A stretch of DNA of 64,000 nt from Nothophaeocryptopus gaeumannii (taxonomy: Eukaryota > Ascomycota > Dothideomycetes > Mycosphaerellales > Mycosphaerellaceae), in the NCBI GenBank assembly GCA_031771865.1, contig JASISA010000009.1:1798001-1862000 (forward strand). Reading direction: 5' to 3'. The position numbers were made by a program, and so were the translations under genes. The notes beneath the pieces are model-generated. The model had not been told where the DNA came from. It saw nothing but the letters and a program-made list of their open reading frames with translations, and made no database searches. How positions within the stretch are numbered: the stretch's first letter is position 1; each line of letters opens with the position of its first letter. Of the stretch, positions 1 through 10,163 are shown in pieces.

Positions 1-104
1 TGCTGCCGCCTTTGCTTCTTCCTTCAGCACTTCTTACGTTCTGGCATGAGCAGATAGATTGCATCTTTACCCTTCTTCTACTGGATACCGGATAGCGCTT
101 TGAG

Positions 105-1825
105 ATGCGGTCCTTCACGAGTATTGTTCTGGCATCAGCAGCGACCACTGTAGTCGCTCGGCCCCAAGGGTCATACGGCGGCGGCAACAAGGGGGCCAAT
201 GGGCCTTCGAATTATCCTGGCTGGCAAGGTGGACATCATGGAAACAACCAGACTGGAGAGTCTGCTCAGGAAGCACAGTACCGAGCCAATGCCGTGAAGG
301 AGGCGTTCGAGTTCTCGTGGAGAGGATATTCGCAATACGCATTTCCGAACGATGAGCTTTTGCCTGTCACCAACAGCTTCAGCAATACGCGGTGAGTTGC
401 GGAACAGCGGATGGACCGAGACATTGTTTCGGCTAATAGCGAAACGCAGAAACGGGTGGGGTGCATCCGCGGCCGATGCGCTCTCGACCGCGATTGTCAT
501 GGGCGAGGCGGACATTGTGAATCAGATCGTGGACTATATTCCTAAGATCAATTGGGCAGTGAGCAAGGACAACCAGATCGTCAGCTTATTCGAGACGACG
601 ATTCGGTATCTGGGAGGCATCCTTTCTGCATACGACCTTCTCACGGGACCTGCAAGCAGCTTGGTGGACCAGAGCAAAGTCGGGCCTCTTCTCGAGCAGG
701 CCAAGAACCTTGCCAATAACCTAAGCTTCGCTTTCGATACACCTACTGGTATTCCAACCAACAACATCTATTTCAACAACCGCAGCAACGATGGATCTAC
801 GACCAATGGTCTTGCTACCATTGGGACTCTGGTTCTGGAGTGGACGAGGTTGTCGGACTTGACTGGAGATCCATCCTACGGTGAAATGGCCCAGAAGGGA
901 GAGAGCTACCTCTTGAACCCCAAGCCTGCATCCAGCGAGCCTTTCCCAGGGCTTGTTGGCTCCAACGTCGGCATTGACAACGGTTCCTTTACAGATGCGG
1001 ATGGGGGTTGGTACGGAGGCACTGACAGCTTTTACGAGTACCTCATCAAGGTGAGTGGAGGAAGGAAATATCTCTGGATCGATGAGGGAGATGCTAATAC
1101 TTGCACAGATGTTCGTCTACGACACCTCCCGTTTCTCCCTCTACCGCGACCGCTGGATCAAAGCAGTCGACAGCTCGATCGAATACCTCACTTCGCATCC
1201 CTCCTCCCGCCCCGACCTAACCTTCCTTGCAGCATACAGCGGCCGCCAAACCCTCAATTTCTCCGAACACCTCGCCTGCTTCGACGGAGGCAACTTCATC
1301 CTCGGCGGCATAGTACTCCAGGAGCAGAAATACGTCGACTTTGGCCTTGCATTGGTCGAAGGTTGTGAGGATACATACAGCCAAACCCTCACGGGTATCG
1401 GACCAGAGGAGTTCTCGTGGAACACTACTTCTCTTCCACAGGACCAAATTGCGTTCTACGAAAAAGCCGGGTTTTGGATCCAGAGTGGATACTATATTCT
1501 CCGGCCCGAAGTTATCGAATCCTTCTACTACGCCTACCGCGCGACCGGAAACAGGAAATATCAAGATTACGCGTGGAATGGATTCAAGGCTATCAACAGC
1601 ACTTGCAGGATTGGAAGTGGATTCTCGGGTGTCAACAATGTTAATGTCGAGAATGGAGGTGGGTTTATGAATTTTCAGGAAAGCTTTTGGTTTGCGGAGG
1701 TTTTGAAGTATTCGTACCTCATTCATGCGCCGAATCGGGAGTGGCAGGTCAATTATAATGGCAAGAATCAGTTTGTGTTTAATACGGAGGCGCATCCGGT
1801 GAGGGTTGCTGGGACTCCGATTTGA
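105..1825 (+). CDS. Secreted class I alpha-1,2-mannosidase (GH47)
   Basis: Glycoside hydrolase family 47 enzymes trim alpha-1,2-linked mannose from N-glycans, in the secretory pathway or outside the cell. Three exons, 105-391, 450-1050 and 1109-1825, give 534 residues, close to the usual family length of about 500. Residues 1-19 look like a cleaved signal peptide, followed by a Gly/Asn-rich linker. The first splice rebuilds the family motif NGWGASAADALSTAI. DGGWYGGTDSFYEYLIK and the C-terminal NTEAHP (calcium-binding Thr region) are also family signatures. Both introns are GT-AG; the second has a GCTAAT branch point. No transmembrane anchor follows the signal, so a secreted form is more likely than a Golgi-anchored one. 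This last point is inference. Confidence 0.93.
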
Positions 1826-2368
1826 CGCCAGGAGGCAGAAGGAGAGGAGGGAGATGGATGTGTTGCGCATGCTGGTGTTGCGGGCCAGGAGGTCGTGGCA
1901 TAAGATAGCATGCTTGAGGTGGATATTCATGATTGGATGACAGGACAATGCGAATGAGATATTTCTACGTTTCGTGGTCCTGCCTGGAAGCGATGGAAAG
2001 CGAGAGGACAGATCGTTAGCCCCCGACGCGCTGGCAAGCGACCGACCTGATTCCCTGGCGGAGCGTCGTGCAGCCGAACATCAGGCACGTGGTGGATATC
2101 TCCAGCGACTTCTGATGTTGCGAGGATGGCAGGTTGGCATGCTGGCATGAAGTCACTGCGATCGTAACAAAGACTTCGTGGCTGTGGTGGTGAACGCCAC
2201 GCTTTCATTGTTTCTGTCAAGGGTTCCGGCGATGCGGCGAGAGTGGAGCTTAAAAGTAGCCTTATTGCGCCACTAACGTCAAGTTGGACGTCCGCGCCTC
2301 ATCTGTCCTTGGGACGTTGCGCCTCTCAACGGCACATTTCCCCGGAGACCTTAATCCACAATGGTATG

Positions 2369-2567
2369 TACGGAGGCGCGTACCAAAATACCTTGCCGGT
2401 AGCCTTGTCAGTACGTCAATATCCTTATTGAGTCTACCGGCAGATTGATGAGGTCCTAGCCTGGTTGCTGGGGTGAAAACGTTGCATCGATTAACCGCAA
2501 ACAGTGACCGTTAATCAAAGTCTTACTCAATTGAGACAGGCAAGGACTTTTGGTACGAGCCTCCGTA
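2369..2567. repeat. 29-bp imperfect inverted repeat
   Basis: The arms are 2369-2397 and 2539-2567. Reverse-complementing the second arm gives 26 of 29 identities. Read on opposite strands, both arms encode nearly the same peptide (YGG-A/S-YQ-N/K-T/S-LPV). The three mismatches are conservative at protein level, so the arms could be remnants of a duplicated small coding sequence. Neither surrounding frame has a convincing ATG start. Confidence 0.6.
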
Positions 2568-2885
2568 GCAGACGAAGCGGCATTCTTGGTCCAGCATCAT
2601 CGTGTTTCCGTTCGAGAAGAGTCTGGCTGCCACCAAGACCAGGTTCCTGATTGGGGACTCGTCTTTCACCGCGCAGAATTGATCCAGGGGCGGAGGCAGT
2701 ATCGTGAGAGAAATGCGAAAGGAGTGAAAGAAGCCGTGCAAGAGTTATGCAAAGGAATCATCACTCTTCGCCACTTCGTCTTGTACGAACGGTGCCAACG
2801 GAGAACATGTCGACGTTGTACCGTGGGGTGGCCTCACTCCTTCCGCCCACGTTCCCCTCCCTTAGATGTAAGAATCGTCAGGTGC

Positions 2886-2888
<3 letters not shown>

Positions 2889-2930
<42 letters not shown>
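2889..2930. repeat. (GT)21 microsatellite
   Basis: Perfect dinucleotide run of 42 bases in non-coding sequence. Confidence 0.98.
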
Positions 2931-2935
<5 letters not shown>

Positions 2936-3405
2936 GTCACCTATCCACAGCTCAAGAACCATTCTTTTGCCAAAAGAATCTTTGCAAAGGCATCAACAAT
3001 GTTGCAGAACGTACCGAGGTGGTCCATAATCAATGCTTATTGATTGGCGACCATCTGAGCCTCCAAATGATCGACGTGCCTAACATGTCTCCCCCGCCGC
3101 TGATCTCCCCGGATTCCAGGACGGCACTGCTGAAAGAGGAAGGAAGGCAATATCTGACTCGGCACTTGAGCCTCCCTTTGACTTCAAAGGCACAAGCATC
3201 TCGTGCGGCTCTGTGACGATCCTTCTCCATGCTTCGACTGGCTGCCCGCCGGGCCATCGACCACAGCCAATGACCTTGGCATGGATATACGAGGACATAC
3301 GAAGTCCAACATGTATAAGAACGTGGCTGAACTCCTTCATGCCATCCTGCGAGAGCAACCGCACATATTCACTCACACGGGACGACGCCATCTTCATCCA
3401 ACAAC

Positions 3406-4796
3406 ATGAAGTTCTCTCGATCGACTCTTTTCGCCGTGGCTGCTGCGCCACTCGCCAGCGCCTTTCCGGCCCGTGTCCTTGAAACTGCTGCTCGGGATCC
3501 TGCTCTTGCAACCCGAGCTCTGGAACTGGCCAGCAAGATCGCAGAGAAGAGAGGGCTCGATGCAAAGACTGTCGATATCTCGAAGATGCTGGCTGAGCGC
3601 CAAGCTGGTGCCGATGCGGCGACTGCCATCTTCGAGCCGGCTCCACAATTCAACGCCGCAGAGCAACTCGTTGATGTCTCGGCCGGCAGCGGCCACGAGT
3701 ATGTGGCTCCAGGTCCTAATGATTTGAGAGGTCCTTGCCCGGGATTGAACGCCATGGCCAATCACGGCTTCCTTCCTCACGATGGTTATGCCACCATTGA
3801 GCAATGTAAGTCATGAATGTCCAGGTACCGTGATAAAGGGTCCATTTTAATGAATTTGTAGACATCGATGCCACCGAGAACGTGGTTGGTATGGGACCAA
3901 TCCTTGCCGGGTTCCTTTCTATCCTCGGTGCAGCACTCGACGGTGATCTCACTGCATGGTCCATGGGCGGCACGCCATCAGTAGCCCAGGGTGGTTTGAC
4001 TGGACCTTCTGGCAACGGCCTGATCGGATCCCATAACAAGTATGAGTCGGATGCATCCCCGACAAGACCCGATCTGTACCAGGATGGCAACAACTACAAG
4101 ACTGTCGCCAGCCAGTTCCAGGACCTGATCAACTACTCTCCAGGCTCTGTCACCATCGACTCGTTGACCTCCTTCCGATCCCACCGATTCGACCAGCAGA
4201 TCCAGAATAACCCATACTTCTTCAACGGCCCGTTCTCCGGTGTCCTTGTCCAGCCTGCCGCGTACACCTTCATCTTCCGATACATGGCCAACCACTCCGA
4301 TGCTAACCCAATCGGTCTTCTCAGCCACGAGGTCATTGCTTCCTGGTTCGGTATCTCTGGCTCAGATGGCAACTACCAAGCCAATCAGGGTGCCGAGCGC
4401 ATCCCTGAGAACTGGTACAAGCGCGCGAAGGCCTACCCATACGAGGTCGACTACTTCATGGCGGACGTCATCAACGCCGCCGTTCTTCACCCCAAGTTCC
4501 TCGACATTGGTGGCAACACCGGCACAGTCAACTCTTTCTCCGGTGTCGACGTCGCCAACCTCACTGGCGGTCTCTTCAACAGCGCATCTCTTGCCCAAGG
4601 CAACAACCTCGGCTGCTTCGTCTACCAGCTCGCTGCTCAGGCCAAGCCAGATGCTCTTCTCGGTGCTCTTACTCCCCTCACCAACATCATCGGCCAGGTC
4701 ATCGCTCCTCTTAGCTGCCCGCAACTCGAAAAGATTGACGAGACGCAGTTGGAGCAGTTCCCAGGTTACACCAAGAAGGCCGTTTACCCTTCGTAG
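3406..4796 (+). CDS. Secreted heme-thiolate peroxidase (unspecific peroxygenase/chloroperoxidase family)
   Basis: Members of the Peroxidase_2 family use a cysteine-ligated heme and H2O2 to halogenate or oxygenate substrates outside the cell. Exons 3406-3805 and 3862-4796 give 444 residues, the size of long-type fungal peroxygenases. The N-terminus is a signal peptide ending near SAFPARV. The heme-ligand motif PCP lies in RGPCPGLNAMANHGFLPHDG at about residues 108-127. An ESDAS stretch occupies the place of the usual EHD-S magnesium site, so His is replaced by Ser. Catalytic residues beyond PCP cannot be assigned with certainty. The intron starts GTAAGT and restores IEQYIDATENVVG. It has no functional link to its neighbours that I can see. 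Confidence 0.92.
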
Positions 4797-5239
4797 AAAA
4801 GTTCCAGATTGTTTGTTTGATGCGATGCTAGCGTTGTTCCTGCATTTTCGGTGCGGTGATGAGCATGTGGCATACAATGTACAGATGAGCGTAGTCATGA
4901 CACGAATCTTAAGGAATATGTTTACCTCCAAATCTTGTGTCACTTGTCATCAAATTCATGGAATTTGCCGAGCATGTCGCGTCTCGTGAGCTCCTTCAAT
5001 AATGCTGCCAGCCCTCATCCTGCTCCTTGCAAACTTTAAATGTTTCTATCCAAACGTCAGGTCCTCACTCCATCAACAAAAGTACCGCCTTCTTCTCGTA
5101 CGCGAAATGAGGAGGCCCAGGTCGCAGTACCGCTGGTGCGCCGAAGGCGAGTTCAGCGGCGAGGAGTGGCTTCGCTCTCGGCAGGTACGAATGGAAGAGA
5201 ACATTGGTCGCGATTCCAGTGAGGAGACGCTGGCGCGAA
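4797..5239. other. Intergenic stretch
   Basis: 3' flank of the peroxygenase followed by sequence that could include eroded upstream exons of the P450 below. No frame is recognisable. Confidence 0.4.
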
Positions 5240-6157
5240 GATGTCCACAAAAAGCCACCTCCAGATTTCACGGGACGACTTGGATCTATGAGAGAGACCA
5301 CAGATTAGAGGACGATCCAGGGTCCGGGTCGCAGGAGAGTGTCTCCCGCCACCTTCGTCCATGCGGTCGGTCAAACGCAGTTTACCGTGACTCTCGAAAG
5401 CAGCGCTATCTGTCTTGAACGGGGAGAGATTCACATATGACCACGTCCTAGGAGGCTCTCAATTGCACCGGTTTACACCCGCTCGGACACGGGAAACATC
5501 CTTTCTCGATCACACGTCAAGTAGGCGTGCGACTTGCCTGGCAAAGTTGAGAAATAAGGTTGATGAGTTTGAAAGAGAAGAAAAGATCTCAGATTCGATT
5601 ACTTTCAAAGAGGCGCAGGATATGACGTATCTGCAGGCCATCATCAAGGAGGCGCTGCGAGTGCATCCTGCTACGGGTCTGCCGATGATGCGAATCGTGC
5701 CATCTGGTGGAGCGCAGCTGGCTGGACGTTACTTTCCTGAAGGCGTGAGTTCTCGCACGTGCTATGTCGGCCAGGTCATGCACTAACTTGAGGTCCAGAC
5801 CGAAGTAGGCGTGAACTCATGGCTCGTCCACCAGAACCTCCACGTCTTCGGCTCAGACGCAGACCAGTTCCGTCCCGAGCGATGGCTTGGTCCGAATGAA
5901 CGACAATCTATTTTCCGTAAGTAATACCATGGATTCGTCATCTGAGAGTAAGCTGATTACATGAACAGTTCGGTGCGGGTTCGCGAAACTGCATAGGCAA
6001 GAATGTCTCTCTGCTTGAGGTGTCGAAAGTCATTCCTCAGATCTATCGCAAGTTCAATAATGGGGATGTGGATAAGATGAAGGGAACGACGTGCAGTACG
6101 TACAATGGATGGTTTGTGAAGCAGAAGTTTAAGTGGCGGATCAGGAAAAGGGTTTGA
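5240..6157 (+). pseudogene. Cytochrome P450 remnant (pisatin demethylase-like), decayed
   Basis: The C-terminal half is clear. The K-helix stretch FKEAQDMTYLQAIIKEALRV carries ExxR as EALR and is followed by HPATGLP. After an intron (5745-5798) come NSWLVHQNLHVFG and FRPERWLG. The heme-binding loop FGAGSRNCIGKN then leads to the stop at 6155-6157. Damage is visible. The last intron (GT at 5917, AG at 5968) joins in the wrong phase, so FGAG is one base out of frame and no other AG repairs it. The I-helix motif survives only as RSDTGNI near 5478-5500, in a different frame from the downstream exon. The N-terminal 250 or so residues, including the membrane anchor, are not found. An expressed full-length protein is very unlikely. 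Family assignment below P450 level is tentative. Confidence 0.8.
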
Positions 6158-6609
6158 GCAAAGTGTTGGACGAAGTAAATCTATATACTCAACCTCTACA
6201 GTGAACAGATCTGGAACTTACTCTCCCAGTTCACGCTCCCAGTGGATGCTAATATCTACGAAGGAAGTGGTATAGAGGCTAGCTTATACGATTGCACTAG
6301 GTTATACGATTACACTTACTAACGATTAGTAAGCTAGGTGCACTTATAGCTTCTTATAACTTTCCGCCCGCCTTCTATTAGATACGTCCTCTTTTACTCG
6401 ATCGATAACCTATAAGGGCCTAATATAGCTCTCTAAAACGTTAAGCTATACTAATACTAGTTTCTATAGCTTATTAAAGAGTATCTTCTAATCTATATCT
6501 CAATCTCGTAAGCTGGCAGCTGCGAGATGAGTACGCCGCCCAGGGAGTGGCGATTGACCCATGCTGGGAAACCTGGGGGTCGAGAAGGAGGCAGGTCATG
6601 GTGTAGTAG
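6158..6609. repeat. AT-rich, RIP-like scar (about 6260-6515)
   Basis: Between about 6260 and 6515 the composition drops to TA-dominated sequence rich in CTTATA, TTATAC and CTATA words, unlike the flanks. It resembles the RIP-mutated transposon at 24.7-27.1 kb. No open frame or termini are recognisable. It lies directly downstream of the P450 pseudogene. The rest of the gap shows nothing. Confidence 0.55.
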
Positions 6610-6969
6610 TCAACCGTAACCCGACAACCCTCTGCCTGGCTGAGGGGCGGGATGTATTTCAGCGACGATCAAGCATCGGTTGTGCTGGGGGTGGGAAGTG
6701 TCGATGAGCTTGGCGACTTCGTGCATTGTGGCGTTCTCTTGAGTGTCGCCTGTAGTTGGGGTGGGATCGTAGAGGATGAATTCGCTGGCTGACAGTGAAT
6801 CGCATGGGAGGAAGCAAGCCTGGCGGAGAGCCTGCCAGTGGAGGATCGTGGCATTCCACTGGACTTGCACTCGGCGGGCGGTGTCGATCTCCATGGCGTC
6901 GAGATTGGAGAAGACGTTGTTGAGGAGTTCTGGTGTGTCGAAGACTCGCTGCGCTAGGGACGTAGCCAT
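6610..6969 (-). CDS. Short F-box-like protein
   Basis: From ATG at 6969 the frame gives 119 residues beginning MATSLAQRVFDTPELLNNVF. This matches the F-box-like opening (VFDTPELLE-ILS-LD---LL--RV---W) of large Dothideomycete families, and the two paralogs at 44.9-46.7 kb share the pattern. F-box proteins bind Skp1 in SCF ubiquitin ligases. The product is much shorter than the paralog at 45887-46684 (265 aa), so it may be a truncated copy. Upstream in-frame codons exist but the alignment starts at this Met. Confidence 0.6.
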   Translation of the reverse strand: MATSLAQRVFDTPELLNNVFSNLDAMEIDTARRVQVQWNATILHWQALRQACFLPCDSLSASEFILYDPTPTTGDTQENATMHEVAKLIDTSHPQHNRCLIVAEIHPAPQPGRGLSGYG

Positions 6970-7165
6970 ACTGCTGCGTATGGGCTGGATTGGATATGCC
7001 CAGACGCTTCTGGACTTGTGTGGATTGGAGCTCGCAGAACAGACCGGCGGTTTCAAATTCAAGAAAAGTCCATTTGAGGACTCGCGCGAGGCTTGGCATA
7101 CCGTGTGAAAGGTATGTATTGCTCTTGACTACCATTTTCTCTCCCATCCCCTTCAGCAAGACTTT

Positions 7166-8263
7166 TTACGGCATCGACACTGGGAATACAGGGTACTCCC
7201 ACTTGCCCGCACCTCGAAGTAACTGCTGATCCAGCCCCTCATCACCGGCAGAAACGTACATGAACTTCGAGAAAGCCGCCTTCGAGTGATACTGAAACTT
7301 CGTCCCACCAGGCACAAATCCCACATCTCCTCCAACCAGCGTAGCAGTCTCATTCCCAACAATCAACTGCAAAGCACCTTCCAGAACCTGGAAAGCAAAA
7401 TGATCCGTCAAGCGCCAAGTCGGCAAAGACACATTCACTGACTGACGACTCAAGGTAATGGTCCCCTGGGTGACATTGTGCCCCCCGGTAGTCGGAGTCA
7501 CGAAAGGTTGGATGACATGCCATGCCCCAGTATCGTTGTGCATGTACTTCGGACCCCAATTCGAAGCGACGAAGTAAGGCGAGCCAGCCGTCGAAGGAAT
7601 GACATTGGCTCCATCATGCCAAATGGAACCTGCAGGTCTCGAGCCATTGATCAGATCCCGAGAAGCAGTGAAGTTCAGCTGCGCATACACATCGAACGAC
7701 TCCAGTGCGGTGATGATCTCCGCTGAGGAGCCGGCACCAGCGGAGTCCGAGACTTCGGCAGGCGTGTAGGGTGTCTTGCTCGCGTAGGTGACATTTTCTG
7801 TAGCGAGATAAAAGAAGAGATCCTCGAAGGTTCCTGGTGCGATCACGCCAACCATCTCGGTGTCCGGATCCAGAATATGGAAGGTGTGAGTTGTCCCCAC
7901 GGGTGCAGATCCATAGTCGCCTGCAGTCAAAAGGCGAGCCTCAGTGTCATTGTTCTTGCTGGTCCAAAGCTGAAAGCGTCCTTTGTAGCAGAAGAAGTTT
8001 TCGTGATGGTGCTCGTGGATATGTGGCAATACGCCGAGACTTCCAGACGTCGGCGCGTTGGTCTGCAGGAGGGTGAACTTATTGCCGGAAGCTGCACCAG
8101 TGATAGGAAAGCGATATGTTTAAGATCCAATTGTGAGCGCCTGTGCATTGGCGTAATGCTCAATCACATAAGGTCGAACGTAGCTGGGAGCCTGGTCAAC
8201 CCATAGCGAGGCGTGAGCTGCAGCGACTAGCACTGCAACGCCTGCAGCAGGTTTTGAATACAT
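7166..8263 (-). pseudogene. Quercetin 2,3-dioxygenase (bicupin) with in-frame nonsense codon
   Basis: Fungal quercetinases are secreted copper bicupins that open the flavonol ring and release CO. From ATG at 8263 one frame runs 365 codons with a signal peptide (VAVLVAAAHAS), the N-terminal VDQAPSYVRPYVIEHYANA, TYRFPITGAASG, and the first cupin metal site PHIHEHHHENFF (the family's HxHxxxxE). The second cupin includes DHFAFQVLEGALQL. Codon 48 (8120-8122) is TAA, exactly where relatives have Gln in G-S-Q-x-YRF, so CAA to TAA is the simplest explanation. Homology continues unbroken on both sides and I see no intron that would remove the stop. No ATG follows before the first metal-binding motif. 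It could be a pseudogene, a recent null allele or a sequencing error. Confidence 0.82.
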
Positions 8264-8525
8264 CGGGCGATATTACAAGAGGAGAGTTCGAAGTATGGCG
8301 TGAGAAGTCTGCCGAGCGGAAAGGATGATACCGATGAACGCACTCACCTTTAAAGGCCATGCTCAAGTAGGCTCGGGATGATGAGGTCTTCTTGTCCGAC
8401 GAGTCGTTGGGACAGACTGCACCTCTAAGCAGTCGCACGGTCTTGAAACGGGGGCACTTAGCTCAAAATCGATCGAACAACGCGTACACTGTGCTCGATG
8501 AACATGAGAGCCATGAGTGGAGACT

Positions 8526-8837
8526 TCATGCTTCCAGTGAGCTCTGACCGCCAGGGCTCTTGACGAGACCTGAGAGCTCTTCATCTTGGTCCGAGAAGAT
8601 GGAAGGCGACATCATCCGCCAGCCGTATTCAACGTCCTCGCAATCCTCCAAGTCCGTGATTCGGGTGGTCAATAAGAGTCGGTATCGTGCAGCGGGATGT
8701 GATGATGAAGTTACGTTATGCAGAGACATCCGAGAAGGAGCCGGAGTGTGGTCGTCAGGAGCCGCGTGGGTCAACTTAGGGTCCGACAAGTCTAGATCCG
8801 AAAGCTTTTCACCAGCCTCGACGGCCTCACTTGGCAT
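8526..8837 (-). CDS. Possible small acidic hypothetical protein
   Basis: A 103-codon frame with an ATG start and a protein-like acidic C-terminal half (ITDLEDCEDVEYGW..FSDQDEELSG). It has no domain I recognise, and a 99-codon frame overlaps it on the other strand. The flank from 8838 to 9170 shows nothing. Confidence 0.25.
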   Translation of the reverse strand: MPSEAVEAGEKLSDLDLSDPKLTHAAPDDHTPAPSRMSLHNVTSSSHPAARYRLLLTTRITDLEDCEDVEYGWRMMSPSIFSDQDEELSGLVKSPGGQSSLEA

Positions 8838-9170
8838 CGGCGGGGCATCGTCCTGCTAAGACCGACGTAGCTTGAGAAGTGTTTTGCGGACGAAGTAGAC
8901 GTCCGAACGTCCGGAATCTGTGCTCATTCAAAAGACGTCGGCACAATCATGGCAGTCTGTGTAGAAGATAGGGGAACATCAGTGTCAAATTCGCCATGGT
9001 CATTCGCACGAGTCCTCCATAACTACATTATCCATTATCCATTAAGCGATCGTATGAGCCTTCTCAAGCAACGATTGTGGCTGTCAAGTCTCGCGACGGT
9101 ATCCTGCGTCCGTTCTGAGATCCAAGACTGACTCAAGATTCTCCTTACTCTGCATCAATACACCGAAACT

Positions 9171-10163
9171 CTAGCACACACAAGTTCCACATGACCCGTC
9201 GTTATTGGCATTACAGCAGAAATAATGGCCACACTTCTTAAGAACATACGTCGCCTGAACGGTATAGTCAGTTGCAGCCTGGCAATAACTCAGTGTTTGG
9301 TAAGTGGCGTCGCAAATATACCTATAGTATGTCTGATATCAGCTCGCCGCAGTGACCATCAACGAGGCAGTAGCATCGGGTACAAACTTACCCAGTCGGA
9401 ACATCGCTGCAGCTTGTCTTTCCAGGTCCGTCTGATGGGACGCAGACCCCTCCGTACGGATAGCTGCTATATGGGTAACCATTATAGTAGTAGGGGGGAT
9501 AGTTGAGACCCGGGATGTAGTAAGGATATCTGGTGCAGCCGAAAGTCAGAACTTGGAATCGATCAATCGTAAGAACACTCACCCAGGCGGCCCCGTGTCC
9601 TTGGTGGAACTATCAGAAGAACCAGAAGAACTCGAAGAACCAGAAGAAGAAGAAGAACCAGAAGAAGAACCAGAAGAACTCGAAGAAGAGTCATAGTTCT
9701 TGATAGCGTCCGAGGCCTTCTGTTGAATAGCGTCGCAGACCCCAGACCCCAGGAAAGAGAGCAAACCAGTGCAGCTGTCCTGGGACGTATCGGCAGCGGC
9801 AACCTCCGTGTTATCTCTCACCACATTGCGACGCTTAGCAATGCGGCGCTGCGGCCTTGGAGCATTTGCAGCGTGGGCAGCTTGTACGGCTGCTGCAGTC
9901 TCTCGCAGCTGTTCTGCCAGGAAATCTGCCGTGTCTTCTTCTCCAGAATACAGACGAACCGCAGCAGCTTGGGCGGCCATGATAACGTCCGCCTCGTTGG
10001 CTGCGTTGTTATCCATGGCCTCGTAAGCAGCATCGAAGGCTAAGTCTGCGTTAGTAGCACTTGTTTGTTCGGTGGCATCCTCTGCGGCAATTGGGTTCTG
10101 TAGGGTGACTGTCGAAAAGGCGACCACAGCCAGTAACAAAGCTTGGCAGATATTGGAAGGCAT
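9171..10163 (-). CDS. Secreted protein with Ser-rich tract and Cys-rich C-terminus, unknown function
   Basis: I rebuilt three exons on the minus strand: 10163-9583, 9529-9392 and 9321-9171, 289 residues, with phases that match at both junctions (GG|A, GG|G). Residues 1-20 or so form a signal peptide. An Ala-rich region follows, then a dibasic stretch RRIAKRR that could be a Kex2-type cleavage site. Next come an SSSSSG-type linker, a Tyr/Pro-rich segment (YPYYIPGLNYPPYYY) and a Cys-rich tail with about ten cysteines ending CGTCVC. This is the architecture of a processed, extracellular or wall-associated protein. I do not recognise the family. An effector-like or adhesive role would be speculation. 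Confidence 0.75.

Larger units (their letters stand above)
1826..3405. other. Intergenic, no convincing gene
   Basis: This 1.6 kb holds only short open frames that lack ATG starts or homology I recognise. It contains a (GT)21 microsatellite and a 29-bp imperfect inverted repeat, both listed separately. Confidence 0.6.

Noticed and set aside
2550..3029. 159-codon plus-strand frame over the GT repeat
   Set aside because: Its length comes from the (GT)21 run encoding Cys-Val repeats; the rest has no protein character.
5916..5968. Rescue of the P450 frame by other splice sites
   Set aside because: Each AG in the intron gives the wrong phase or an immediate TGA, so the frameshift stands.
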